From: Streptomyces sp. MspMP-M5
GTDB taxonomy: Bacteria > Actinomycetota > Actinomycetes > Streptomycetales > Streptomycetaceae
NCBI RefSeq assembly: GCF_000373585.1
Contig: NZ_KB891884.1
Span: forward strand, 72,452 to 136,451
Length of the DNA: 64,000 nucleotides
Direction of reading: 5' to 3'
The position numbers were made by a program, and so were the translations under genes. The notes under the pieces were generated by a model. That model was not told the DNA's origin. It searched no databases and worked only from the letters and a program-made list of their open reading frames with translations. Positions 43,022-50,573 of the stretch are shown here, piece after piece (the first letter of the stretch is position 1; every line of letters starts with the position of its first letter).

Positions 43022-44550
43022 GGGGCGCCTCCGGAGGGGGCCGCCGGGTCGTAGGAGGTGTCCGGGGGCGGCCAGCCCGCCGACCAGCCCGCCGGCCAGG
43101 GCAGTTCGAGGAGTTCGACCTCGGTGCCGCGCTCCGCGCCGCCGGGCGGGACGACGGCCAGCGCGTCGGCGGCGGCGATCCCACGCAGCATGGCGGGCCC
43201 GTGGAAGTGCAGCGGCGAAGCCACCATCCCGTGCCGGTCGTCGTCGCGGTACGCCACCGGGACGAGCCGGGTGTCCTGCGGATGCCCCACGGCCGCGGCG
43301 GCCAGCGGCACCCGGTACGGCGCCGCGGGGTGGCGGGCGGCGAGCGTGCGGAGCAGCGGTTCGGCGAGGGTGAGCAGGCCGGACACCGCGGCCAGCGGGT
43401 TGCCCGGGAGGCCGACGAGGTGCCGGCGCGGTGCGAGGCGGGCCAGCAGCATGGGGTGGCCGGGGCGCACCGCCACGCCGTCCACCAGAAGCTCCGCGCC
43501 GAGCCGCCGGAGCGTGGGGTGCACATGGTCGACGGGTCCGGAGGCGGTGCCGCCGGTGGTGACGACCAGGTCGGCGGTGGAGCCGGCCAGGGCGTCGTGG
43601 AGCGCGTCGGCGTCGTCGCCGAGGTGGCGCGGGGCGGCCGTCTCGGCGCCCAGGGCGCGCAGCCAGGGCACCAGCATCGGGCCGAGCGCGTCACGGATCC
43701 GGCCGCCCTCGGGAAGTCCGCTGCGCAGCAGCTCGTCACCGAGGACGAAGACCTCGACGCGCGGGCGGGGGTGGACGGAGAGCTCGTCGTAGCCGGCCGC
43801 GGCGGCCAGACCGAGGACCGCGGGGGTCACCGGCGTGCCGGCGGGCAGCAGCTGGTCGCCGCAGCGGCACTCCTGGCCGCGCGGGCGGATGTCCTGGCCC
43901 GGCGGCACCGGCCGCGGTGCGTACAACCGGGCCCGGCCGTCGGGGAGTTCGAGGATCTCGCCGTGTTCGCTGCGGAGCACGGCGGTGGCGCCGACCGGGA
44001 TGCGGGCTCCGGTGGCGATGGGGAGCGCATGGCCGTCGGGGAGCACCGCGGGGGCGTCGTGACCGGCGAGGATGCCGGCGTCCGGGCCGCTGTCGGCATC
44101 GTCCGGCGCACGGTCGATGCGCCAGGGGCCGGGGCCGGCGACCGCCCAGCCGTCCATCGCCGAGGTGTCGAACGACGGCAGGTCGGTGAGGGCCACCAGG
44201 GGGGCGGCGAGGGTGCGGCCGAGGGCGTCGGCGAGCTCGGCCGTGCCGGGGCCGGGCGGCTCCTGCAGCGCGTGTTCGGCGCGCTCGCGGGCCGTGCGCC
44301 ACGAGGTGGCGGGGTGGCCCGCCGGCCGCCTGCCGGGGCCGGCGGGACGGCCCGGATCGACGCCGGCACCCGGTTCGCCACCGCCGCGGGACACTCCCCC
44401 GCCGTCGGCGGGGTGGGCGCTGGTCGCGGCGCCGCCGGGCGGCTGGTCGGCGGCGCCGGGTCGGCGGGAGCCGGGGGCGACGCCGTTGGCCAGGGCGAGC
44501 GCGTCGGCGAAGTCGTCGCCGAACGGGTCGCCGCGCTCCCGGTCGGTCAT
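43018..44550 (-). CDS. moeA: Molybdopterin molybdenumtransferase MoeA, with N-terminal extension
   Basis: 510 aa; typical MoeA is about 400. Residues 1-85 are a Gly/Pro/Ala-rich, probably disordered extension. The core has 'FDTSAMDGWAV', 'IATGARIPVGATAVL', 'VEVFVLGDELL', the MoCF-fold 'VTTGGTASGPVDHVHPTLRRLG' (shown in part) and 'HLVGLPGNPLAAVSGLL'. It inserts molybdate into molybdopterin. The start overlaps the mobA-like stop by 4 bp (ATGA), indicating coupled translation. Confidence 0.93.
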   Translation of the reverse strand: MTDRERGDPFGDDFADALALANGVAPGSRRPGAADQPPGGAATSAHPADGGGVSRGGGEPGAGVDPGRPAGPGRRPAGHPATSWRTARERAEHALQEPPGPGTAELADALGRTLAAPLVALTDLPSFDTSAMDGWAVAGPGPWRIDRAPDDADSGPDAGILAGHDAPAVLPDGHALPIATGARIPVGATAVLRSEHGEILELPDGRARLYAPRPVPPGQDIRPRGQECRCGDQLLPAGTPVTPAVLGLAAAAGYDELSVHPRPRVEVFVLGDELLRSGLPEGGRIRDALGPMLVPWLRALGAETAAPRHLGDDADALHDALAGSTADLVVTTGGTASGPVDHVHPTLRRLGAELLVDGVAVRPGHPMLLARLAPRRHLVGLPGNPLAAVSGLLTLAEPLLRTLAARHPAAPYRVPLAAAAVGHPQDTRLVPVAYRDDDRHGMVASPLHFHGPAMLRGIAAADALAVVPPGGAERGTEVELLELPWPAGWSAGWPPPDTSYDPAAPSGGAP

Positions 44551-45461
44551 TCCGCGGGCCGAGCGTCGTCAGCCGGGGCACCGGAACCGGCCGCCCGCGC
44601 CGCGGCGGCCTCCTCGGCGGCGGCCTCGGCCGCCCAGCGGTCGGCCAGCGCGCCGATCTGCCGCGACAGCTCCGCCACATCGCGGTCCTGCCGGCCGGCC
44701 GCGTAGCCGATCAGAAAAGTCGTCAGCGGCGCGGCCGGGCGGGCCACGCCGTGCGCCGCGTCCCGCGCGAGGTCGAGAAGTGCCGCCGTGTCGACATCGA
44801 GGTCGATGCCGAGTTCGGCCTTGACTGCGGTGATCCATTCGTCCAGCACGAGTCCATGCTCCCTGATCCGGGCGCGCGCCGTGCCGAGGTCCTCCCAGGT
44901 GTCGCAGTCGAAGGAGGCCGAGGACGTGGGATCCGGAATGCGGACGAGCGCCAGCGCGGACAGCAGGGGGCGCAGCGGCAGGCCGGTCAGGGTGCCGTGA
45001 GTGGTCCGCAGCCGGTCCAGTTCGCGGCGCAGCGGCGCCGAGCGGTAGGCGGCCACCAGCGGCTGGTCCCGCCCTTCGGCGTCGCGCAGCAGCGCCCCGT
45101 CCCGGAGCGGGGCGCCGCCGGCGGTCGCCGCCTCCAGGAGGGCGCGCACCGTCCCGGTCGTCAGGAACGGCAGATCGGCGGAGAGGACCAGCACCGTGGG
45201 GGCGGTGGTGTGCCGCAGTCCGGCGTCGAGCGCGGCGAGCGGGCCGCCGCCGGGCGGATCTTCGAGGGCCTGGACCACGGGGCGCACGGTCGGGCGGGCG
45301 GGGCCGACGACGACGCTGACGCCGGCGTCTGGGCAAGCGGCCAGGACCCGGTCCAGCAGAGCGCGGCCGCCGACCGGAAGGGCGGGTTTGTCCGCCCCGC
45401 CGAGCCGTCGGGCCGCGCCGCCGGCCAACACGATCGCGTCGTGGTCGGTGTGGTCGTTCAC
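44547..45461 (-). CDS. MobA-like nucleotidyltransferase fused to DUF6457 domain
   Basis: 304 aa. N-terminal about 1-190 is a MobA-type NTP-transferase: 'IVLAGGAARRLGGADKPALP' with the GGxxxRxGxxK signature, 'LVLSADLPFLT', and 'DCDTWEDL'. Residues about 205-304 carry the separate helical domain 'VLDEWITAVKAELGIDLDVDTAALLDLARDAAHGVARP', which elsewhere is encoded by a stand-alone DUF6457 gene (quoted as positions 205-245). Likely attaches GMP (or CMP) to molybdenum cofactor. First gene of a coupled operon with moeA and a K+ channel. Confidence 0.85.
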   Translation of the reverse strand: MNDHTDHDAIVLAGGAARRLGGADKPALPVGGRALLDRVLAACPDAGVSVVVGPARPTVRPVVQALEDPPGGGPLAALDAGLRHTTAPTVLVLSADLPFLTTGTVRALLEAATAGGAPLRDGALLRDAEGRDQPLVAAYRSAPLRRELDRLRTTHGTLTGLPLRPLLSALALVRIPDPTSSASFDCDTWEDLGTARARIREHGLVLDEWITAVKAELGIDLDVDTAALLDLARDAAHGVARPAAPLTTFLIGYAAGRQDRDVAELSRQIGALADRWAAEAAAEEAAAARAAGSGAPADDARPAE

Positions 45462-45512
45462 CCCTTGAGTATCGCCGGGGGCGGCGCGCTCACACCGCCG
45501 GCTGCGGCCGTC

Positions 45513-45526
45513 GTTTCACGTGAAAC
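45513..45526. other. parS: parS site
   Basis: Exact GTTTCACGTGAAAC, 4 bp from the end of the second bkd operon; the rightmost copy in the window. Confidence 0.93.
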
Positions 45527-45530
45527 GACG

Positions 45531-46916
45531 TCACAGCGAGCGCAGCAGCAGCGCGGGCCGTTCCACGCAGTCGGCCACGAACCGCAGGAAGCCGCCCGCG
45601 GTGCCGCCGTCGCACACCCGGTGGTCGAAGGTGAACGAGAGCTGGACCACCTGGCGGACCGCCAACTCCCCTTCGTACACCCAGGGTTTGGCCGCGATCC
45701 GGCCGACGCCGAGCATGGCCGCCTCGGGGTGGTTGAGGATCGGGGTGGAGCCGTCGACCCCGAAGACGCCGTAGTTGTTGAGGGTGAATGTGCCGTGCGA
45801 CAGCTCGGCGGGGGAGAGCCTGCCGGCCCGCGCGGCCTCGGTGAGCCGGGCGATCTCGGCGGACAGCTGCTCGGCCGTGCGGTCCTGGGCGTCCCGGACG
45901 ACCGGCACCACCAGGCCGCGGTCGGTCTGCGCCGCGAAACCCAGATGGACCGCGGGCAGCCGGACGATCTCCTGGGTCGCGGTGTCGACGGTGGCGTTGA
46001 GCTCGGGGAAGCGGGCGAGTGCGGCCGTGCAGATCCGGGCCAGCAGCGCCAGCAGCGCCACCTTGGGGGCGCCGGGTGCGTTCATCGCCCGGCGGGCGGC
46101 GAGGAGTTCGGTGGCGTCGGCGTCCACCCAGCAGGTGGCGTCCGGGATCTCGCGGCGGCTGCGGCTGAACTTCTCGGCCGCCGCGCCGCGCAGCCCCTTG
46201 AGCGGAATCCGCTCCTCACCGGGAACGGGCCCGGTCGCGGTGGCGCCGACGACGGGGCCATGTGCTTCCCGTGCCCTGATCGCGGATTCGACGTCCGTGC
46301 GCAGGATGAGGCCGTCCCGCCCGGAGCCGCGTACCTCCCGCAGGTCCAGGTCGTGTTCGCGGGCGATGCGGCGCACCAGCGGGGAGATGACAGCCACCGT
46401 GCGGGTGCCGTCGGGCGCCGTGGTGGCGGGGGCGGGCCCGTCGGCGGTGGCGAGGAGTGCGGGCTCGGCCGGCCGGGGCGCGGAGCCCTCCGCGGTGCCC
46501 GGCAGGATCCTGCGCCGCCGGGCCGTGGCGGCGCTGGTGCCGTAGCCGACCAGGACGTTCCCCGAGCCGGAGTCCGCCGCCTCCTCGGCGCCGGGAGCCG
46601 GGGGCGCCGGGGCCGGCGCCACGGCGGGGCCGGGCCCGACCGTGCCGTCTCCGGCGAGAGCGTCCGGCGCCGCGCCGACCGCGACCGTCACCAGCGGTGC
46701 CCCCACCGGGACCTCGGCCCCCTCCGCGCCGAAGCGGGCGGTGACCACCCCGCCGTACGGGCACGGCACCTCGACCATCGCCTTGGCGGTCTCGACCTCC
46801 ACCACCGGCTGGTCGACGGCCACCACCTCGCCGACCTCGACCAGCCACCGCACGATCACCGCCTCGGTGAGGCCCTCCCCCAGGTCGGGCAGGGTGAACT
46901 CGCGCACCACGGCCAT
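45531..46916 (-). CDS. bkdC: Branched-chain 2-oxoacid dehydrogenase E2, cluster 2
   Basis: 461 aa. Lipoyl domain at the start with 'VEVETAKAMVEVPCPYGG' (lipoyl Lys in ETAKA), E3-binding domain 'ISPLVRRIAREHDLDLREV', and an acyltransferase domain with 'FTFDHRVCDGG' (catalytic His and Asp). The ATG at 46916 shares one base with the E1-beta stop (TGATG); a GTG at 46919 is also in frame. Paralogue of the cluster 1 E2, with a shorter linker. Confidence 0.94.
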   Translation of the reverse strand: MAVVREFTLPDLGEGLTEAVIVRWLVEVGEVVAVDQPVVEVETAKAMVEVPCPYGGVVTARFGAEGAEVPVGAPLVTVAVGAAPDALAGDGTVGPGPAVAPAPAPPAPGAEEAADSGSGNVLVGYGTSAATARRRRILPGTAEGSAPRPAEPALLATADGPAPATTAPDGTRTVAVISPLVRRIAREHDLDLREVRGSGRDGLILRTDVESAIRAREAHGPVVGATATGPVPGEERIPLKGLRGAAAEKFSRSRREIPDATCWVDADATELLAARRAMNAPGAPKVALLALLARICTAALARFPELNATVDTATQEIVRLPAVHLGFAAQTDRGLVVPVVRDAQDRTAEQLSAEIARLTEAARAGRLSPAELSHGTFTLNNYGVFGVDGSTPILNHPEAAMLGVGRIAAKPWVYEGELAVRQVVQLSFTFDHRVCDGGTAGGFLRFVADCVERPALLLRSL

Positions 46917-47950
46917 CACGCATCACGTCCTTCGGTCCAGCGCGACTCCCACTGGAGGCGGGCGACGGTGTCCAGGACCCGGTCCACACCGGGGAGGTGG
47001 TGCCGCTCCAGCATGGGCGGCGGGTAGGGGATGTCGAAGCCGGCGACGCGCAGCACCGGCGCCTCCAGGTGGTGGAAGCAGCGCTCGGTGATCCGCGCGG
47101 CGATCTCGCCGCCGGGGCCGCCGAAGCCGTTGGACTCGTGGACGACGACGGCCCGGCCGGTGCGCCGCACGGACGCGCAGACCGTCTCGTCGTCGAACGG
47201 CACCAGGGTGCGCAGGTCGACGACCTCCAGATCCCAGCCCTCGGCGCGGGCGGCCTCGGCGGCCTCCAGGCAGACGGGCAGGGACGGGCCGTACGTGACG
47301 AGCGTGGCGCTGCTGCCGCGGCGGCGGATCTCGGCGCGGCCCAGGGGGGCGACGGGAGTGGGCGCGTCCGGGGACCAGTCGGACTTGGTCCAGTAGAGCC
47401 GCTTGGGTTCGAGGAAGACGACCGGGTCGTCGGAGGCGATGGAGGCGCGCAGCAGGCCGTAGGCGTCCTCGACGGTGGCGGGGGTGACGACCTGGAGGCC
47501 GGGGGTGGCGAGGTAGTACGCCTCGGAGGAGTCGCTGTGGTGCTCGACGCCGCCGATGCCCCCGCCGTAGGGGATGCGGATGGTCAGCGGCATGGGGACC
47601 GCGCCGCGGGTGCGGTTGCGCATCCGGGCGACGTGGCTGACGAGCTGCTCGAACGCCGGGTAGGCGAAGGCGTCGAACTGCATCTCCACGACGGGCCGCA
47701 GCCCGTACATCGCCATCCCGACGGCGGTGCCCAGGATGCCGGCCTCGGCGAGCGGGGTGTCGCTGCAGCGGTCCTCGCCGAACTCCGCGGCCAGACCGTC
47801 CGTGACCCGGAAGACGCCCCCCAGGGTGCCGACGTCCTCGCCCATGACATGGACGGCGGGGTCCTCGGCCATGGCGTCGCGCAGCGCGCGGGTGAGCGCC
47901 TGCGCCATGGTGGCCGGTTTGCGCGCGGTGGGCGCGGTGGTGGTCGTCAT
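46916..47950 (-). CDS. bkdB: Branched-chain 2-oxoacid dehydrogenase E1 beta, cluster 2
   Basis: 344 aa. 'VHVMGEDVGTLGGVFRVTDG', 'RIPYGGGIGGVEHHSDS', 'LEVVDLRTLVPFDDETV', 'RITERCFHHLEAPVLRVAG'. The start overlaps the E1-alpha stop by 4 bp and the stop overlaps the E2 start, so the three genes are tightly coupled. Confidence 0.95.
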   Translation of the reverse strand: MTTTTAPTARKPATMAQALTRALRDAMAEDPAVHVMGEDVGTLGGVFRVTDGLAAEFGEDRCSDTPLAEAGILGTAVGMAMYGLRPVVEMQFDAFAYPAFEQLVSHVARMRNRTRGAVPMPLTIRIPYGGGIGGVEHHSDSSEAYYLATPGLQVVTPATVEDAYGLLRASIASDDPVVFLEPKRLYWTKSDWSPDAPTPVAPLGRAEIRRRGSSATLVTYGPSLPVCLEAAEAARAEGWDLEVVDLRTLVPFDDETVCASVRRTGRAVVVHESNGFGGPGGEIAARITERCFHHLEAPVLRVAGFDIPYPPPMLERHHLPGVDRVLDTVARLQWESRWTEGRDA

Positions 47951-49140
47951 GGCCTGGCCTCCTGGGCGGGGGTCGCGGTGCCCGTGGTGGTCTCGGAGTG
48001 CCCTTCGGCCTCGGCGGCCAGCTCGGCGCGCAACTGGGCGGCCTGGGCGCGGAGTTGCGCAGACTGCTCGGTGAAGACGTGGTCGAACAGGGCCATCGGG
48101 TCCAGCGGCGGGTCGGCGTGCATCCGCTCCCGGAGGTCGGCCGCGAGGCGTTCGGCCTCCTCCCGGGCAGAGCCGGTCAGTTCCTCGTCGAGCAGGTCGC
48201 GCGCGGTCAGCTCGCGCTCCAGGAGGGCTATCGGGTCATGGGCCCGCCATGCCTCGACCTCGGCGCCGGTGCGGTAGCGGGTGGCGTCGTCGGCGTTGGT
48301 GTGGGCCTCGATGCGATAGGTGACGGCCTCGACGAGGGTGGGGCCGCCGCCCTCGCGGGCCCGCCGCACGGCGTCGGTGAGGACCTCGTGCACCGCGGGG
48401 GCGTCGTTGCCGTCCACCAGACGGCCGGGCATGCCGTACCCGACCGCCTTGTGGGCGAGGCTCGGGGCGACGGTCTGCTTGGCGAGCGGCACGGAGATCG
48501 CGAAGCCGTTGTTCTGCACGAGGAAGACGACCGGGGCCTGCCAGACGGCGGCGAAGTTGAGCGCCTCGTGGAAGTCGCCCTCGCTGGTGCCGCCGTCGCC
48601 GACCAGCGCCAGGGCGACCACGTCGTCGCCCTTGAGGCGGGCGGCGTGGGCCAGGCCCACGGCGTGCGGGAGCTGGGTGGCGAGCGGGGTGCACAGGGGG
48701 GCGACGCGGTGCTCGCGGGGGTCGTAGCCGGTGTGCCAGTCGCCGCGCAGGAGGGTCAGGGCCTGGACGGGGTCGAGGCCGCGGGCGACGGCGGCGAGGG
48801 TGTCGCGGTAGCTGGGGAAGAGCCAGTCCTGTTCTTCGAGGGCGAGCGCCGCGGCGACCTGGCATGCCTCCTGGCCGGTGGACGAGGGGTAGACCGCCAG
48901 GCGGCCCTGGCGGGTCAGGGCGGTGGCCTGGGCGTTGTACCGCCGGCCACGCACCAGCTCGGTGTAGAGCCGCTTCAGCAGTCCGGCATCGAGTCGGCGG
49001 GCGGCGTCCGTGCCCAGGAGGCGATACGGCTCGGCGTCCGGCAGGAGGGGCGCGGGATCGACGCGCGGCCGCCAGGCGGGCGGCGGGCCGGCCAGGCTAC
49101 TGGTGTGCCTGCTGCTGCCGGGCTGCTCGAGGACCGTCAT
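47947..49140 (-). CDS. bkdA: Branched-chain 2-oxoacid dehydrogenase E1 alpha, cluster 2
   Basis: 397 aa from the ATG at 49140, which has AGGAGGT at 7 nt; the in-frame GTG at 49149 would sit on the ribosome site. Thiamine-diphosphate motif 'GDGGTSEGDFHEALNFAAVWQ', then 'NN'; 'YRIEAHTNADDATRYR'. First gene of the operon, divergent from the Lrp-type regulator. The 246-bp divergent region holds a PaaR-like palindrome and DnaA-box-like sequences. Confidence 0.95.
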   Translation of the reverse strand: MTVLEQPGSSRHTSSLAGPPPAWRPRVDPAPLLPDAEPYRLLGTDAARRLDAGLLKRLYTELVRGRRYNAQATALTRQGRLAVYPSSTGQEACQVAAALALEEQDWLFPSYRDTLAAVARGLDPVQALTLLRGDWHTGYDPREHRVAPLCTPLATQLPHAVGLAHAARLKGDDVVALALVGDGGTSEGDFHEALNFAAVWQAPVVFLVQNNGFAISVPLAKQTVAPSLAHKAVGYGMPGRLVDGNDAPAVHEVLTDAVRRAREGGGPTLVEAVTYRIEAHTNADDATRYRTGAEVEAWRAHDPIALLERELTARDLLDEELTGSAREEAERLAADLRERMHADPPLDPMALFDHVFTEQSAQLRAQAAQLRAELAAEAEGHSETTTGTATPAQEARP

Positions 49141-49271
49141 GACGGGCACCTCCTCGTCATCGAAGGGGTGGCGCGATGCGCCTCATGGGGTGGGGAGCTG
49201 GGTGCCGCCTCCCGGCGGTCGCCGGAAGGACGGGCAGAACGCGAGCGCTCGGGGCGGGTGAGCCCTTCCCT

Positions 49272-49285
49272 ACCGATTGTTCGGT
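49272..49285. promoter_or_regulatory. PaaR-like palindrome in the bkd2 / Lrp promoter region
   Basis: ACCGATTGTTCGGT matches ACCGNNCGNNCGGT except T for C at the centre. Same core as the sites at 52152 and 57491. Confidence 0.55.
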
Positions 49286-49319
49286 CGTTGATGCATTTTG
49301 GCTACAGGCGGGTTCAGCC

Positions 49320-49328
49320 TGTGGACAA
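49320..49328 (-). promoter_or_regulatory. DnaA box (exact Streptomyces form)
   Basis: TGTGGACAA is the complement of TTGTCCACA. A second, one-off copy TTCTCCACA follows at 49333-49341 on the other strand. Confidence 0.55.
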
Positions 49329-49386
49329 ACGGTTCTCCACAGCTTGTGATGAAGGCAGGGAGTCCACAAAGGGGAGGCGGTAGCAC

Positions 49387-49917
49387 ATGCCGGAGGAACA
49401 GATGGCCAATCCGGGCGGGCAGCCGCCGGCGGCACCCGCTCCCTCCTCTCCGGCCGCCCGCCCCCTGGACGCCATCGACCGTGCCATCCTGCGCCTGCTG
49501 CGGACCGACGGCCGGGCCTCGATACGCTCCGTCGCCGAGCAGGTGCACGTCTCCCGCGCCAACGCCTACGCACGGATCAACCGGCTGCTCGACGACGGCG
49601 TCATCCGCGGTTTCAGTGCCCTGATCGACCAGGAAAGGGCAGGTCAGGGCGCTTCCGCCTACATCACGTTGAAGATCGTGCAGAACTCCTGGCGGACCGT
49701 GCGCAAACAGCTCACCGCACTGCCCGGAACCGCCCATATCGCGCTGGTCAGCGGGGACTTCGACGTGCTGCTGCTGGTGCACACCAAGGACAACCGCGAG
49801 CTGCGGGAGCTGGTGCTGACCCGGATCCAGTCCATACCGGAGGTGCTGAGCACCCGCACCCTGCTGGTCTTCGAGGAGACGGACCTGGGGCCCGAGGAAG
49901 AGGGGGGCGGGGGCTGA
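49387..49917 (+). CDS. bkdR: Lrp/AsnC family regulator (probable BkdR)
   Basis: 176 aa. Pro/Ala-rich first 25 residues, then an AsnC-type helix-turn-helix (about 27-85, 'DAIDRAILRLLRTDGRASIR', 'VHVSRANAYARINRLLDDG') and an AsnC ligand-binding domain (about 90-165, 'HIALVSGDFDVLLLVHTKDN'). The divergent position next to the bkd operon parallels Pseudomonas bkdR, an Lrp homologue that activates bkd in response to branched-chain amino acids; the symbol is by that analogy. Confidence 0.88.
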   Translation: MPEEQMANPGGQPPAAPAPSSPAARPLDAIDRAILRLLRTDGRASIRSVAEQVHVSRANAYARINRLLDDGVIRGFSALIDQERAGQGASAYITLKIVQNSWRTVRKQLTALPGTAHIALVSGDFDVLLLVHTKDNRELRELVLTRIQSIPEVLSTRTLLVFEETDLGPEEEGGGG

Positions 49918-49980
49918 GGGCCGCGGGAGGAACGCGGGAACCGCGCGGCGGCCCCGTTCAGGGACCGCTTCAGGCCCCGT

Positions 49981-50571
49981 TCAGGCCCTGCGCAGCCCGT
50001 CGAACGCCGTCCTCACCACGGCCTCCGCGACCTCCTCGCGGCTCGCCGCGTCGCCGCGCCCGGGCCGGTACCACTCCACGATCGAGTTGATCATGCCGAA
50101 GAGCAGACGGGTAGCCAACCGGACGTCCACGTCGTCCCGGAGATCGCCCTCGGCGGCGGCCTCCTTCAGCAGCTCGGCGACCCGGTGGTCGAACTCGCGG
50201 CGGCGCTCCATGGCCCACCGCTCGGTGCCGGTGTTCCCGCGCACCCGCAACAGCAGCGTCACATAGGGCAGTTCGTCCATCAGGACCTCGGCCACGCGCC
50301 GGGTGACGTGCTCCAGCCGCTCGATCGCCCGCCCCTCCTGGGCGCCTCGTTCCTCCAGCACGCCGAAGAGCCCGTCCAGGGCGCGGCTTATCGCGCGGCG
50401 GAGCAGCTCTTCCTTGCTGCGCACGTGGTGGTAGATCGACGACTTCGAGATGCCGGCGGCCTTGGAGAGGTGCTCCATGGACGTGCCGTCGTAGCCGCGC
50501 TCGATGAACACCTCGACGGAGACCGCGAGCAGCGAATCGGGCGTGTAGGCGTCGCGCTTGGCCATGGTCAT
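49981..50571 (-). CDS. paaR: TetR family repressor, probable PaaR
   Basis: 196 aa. The N-terminal helix-turn-helix is 'SVEVFIERGYDGTSMEHLSKA' (cited as residues about 17-37) followed by 'AGISKSSIYHHVRSKEELL'; helical ligand domain to the end. The ATG at 50571 starts 2 bp after the paaH-like stop codon (TAATCATG), so they are co-transcribed. The length, the position in a phenylacetate cluster and the palindromes at the paaN and paaA promoters make it the PaaR repressor, which in Corynebacterium responds to phenylacetyl-CoA. An ATG at 50565 is also possible. Confidence 0.8.
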   Translation of the reverse strand: MTMAKRDAYTPDSLLAVSVEVFIERGYDGTSMEHLSKAAGISKSSIYHHVRSKEELLRRAISRALDGLFGVLEERGAQEGRAIERLEHVTRRVAEVLMDELPYVTLLLRVRGNTGTERWAMERRREFDHRVAELLKEAAAEGDLRDDVDVRLATRLLFGMINSIVEWYRPGRGDAASREEVAEAVVRTAFDGLRRA

Positions 50572-50573
50572 GA

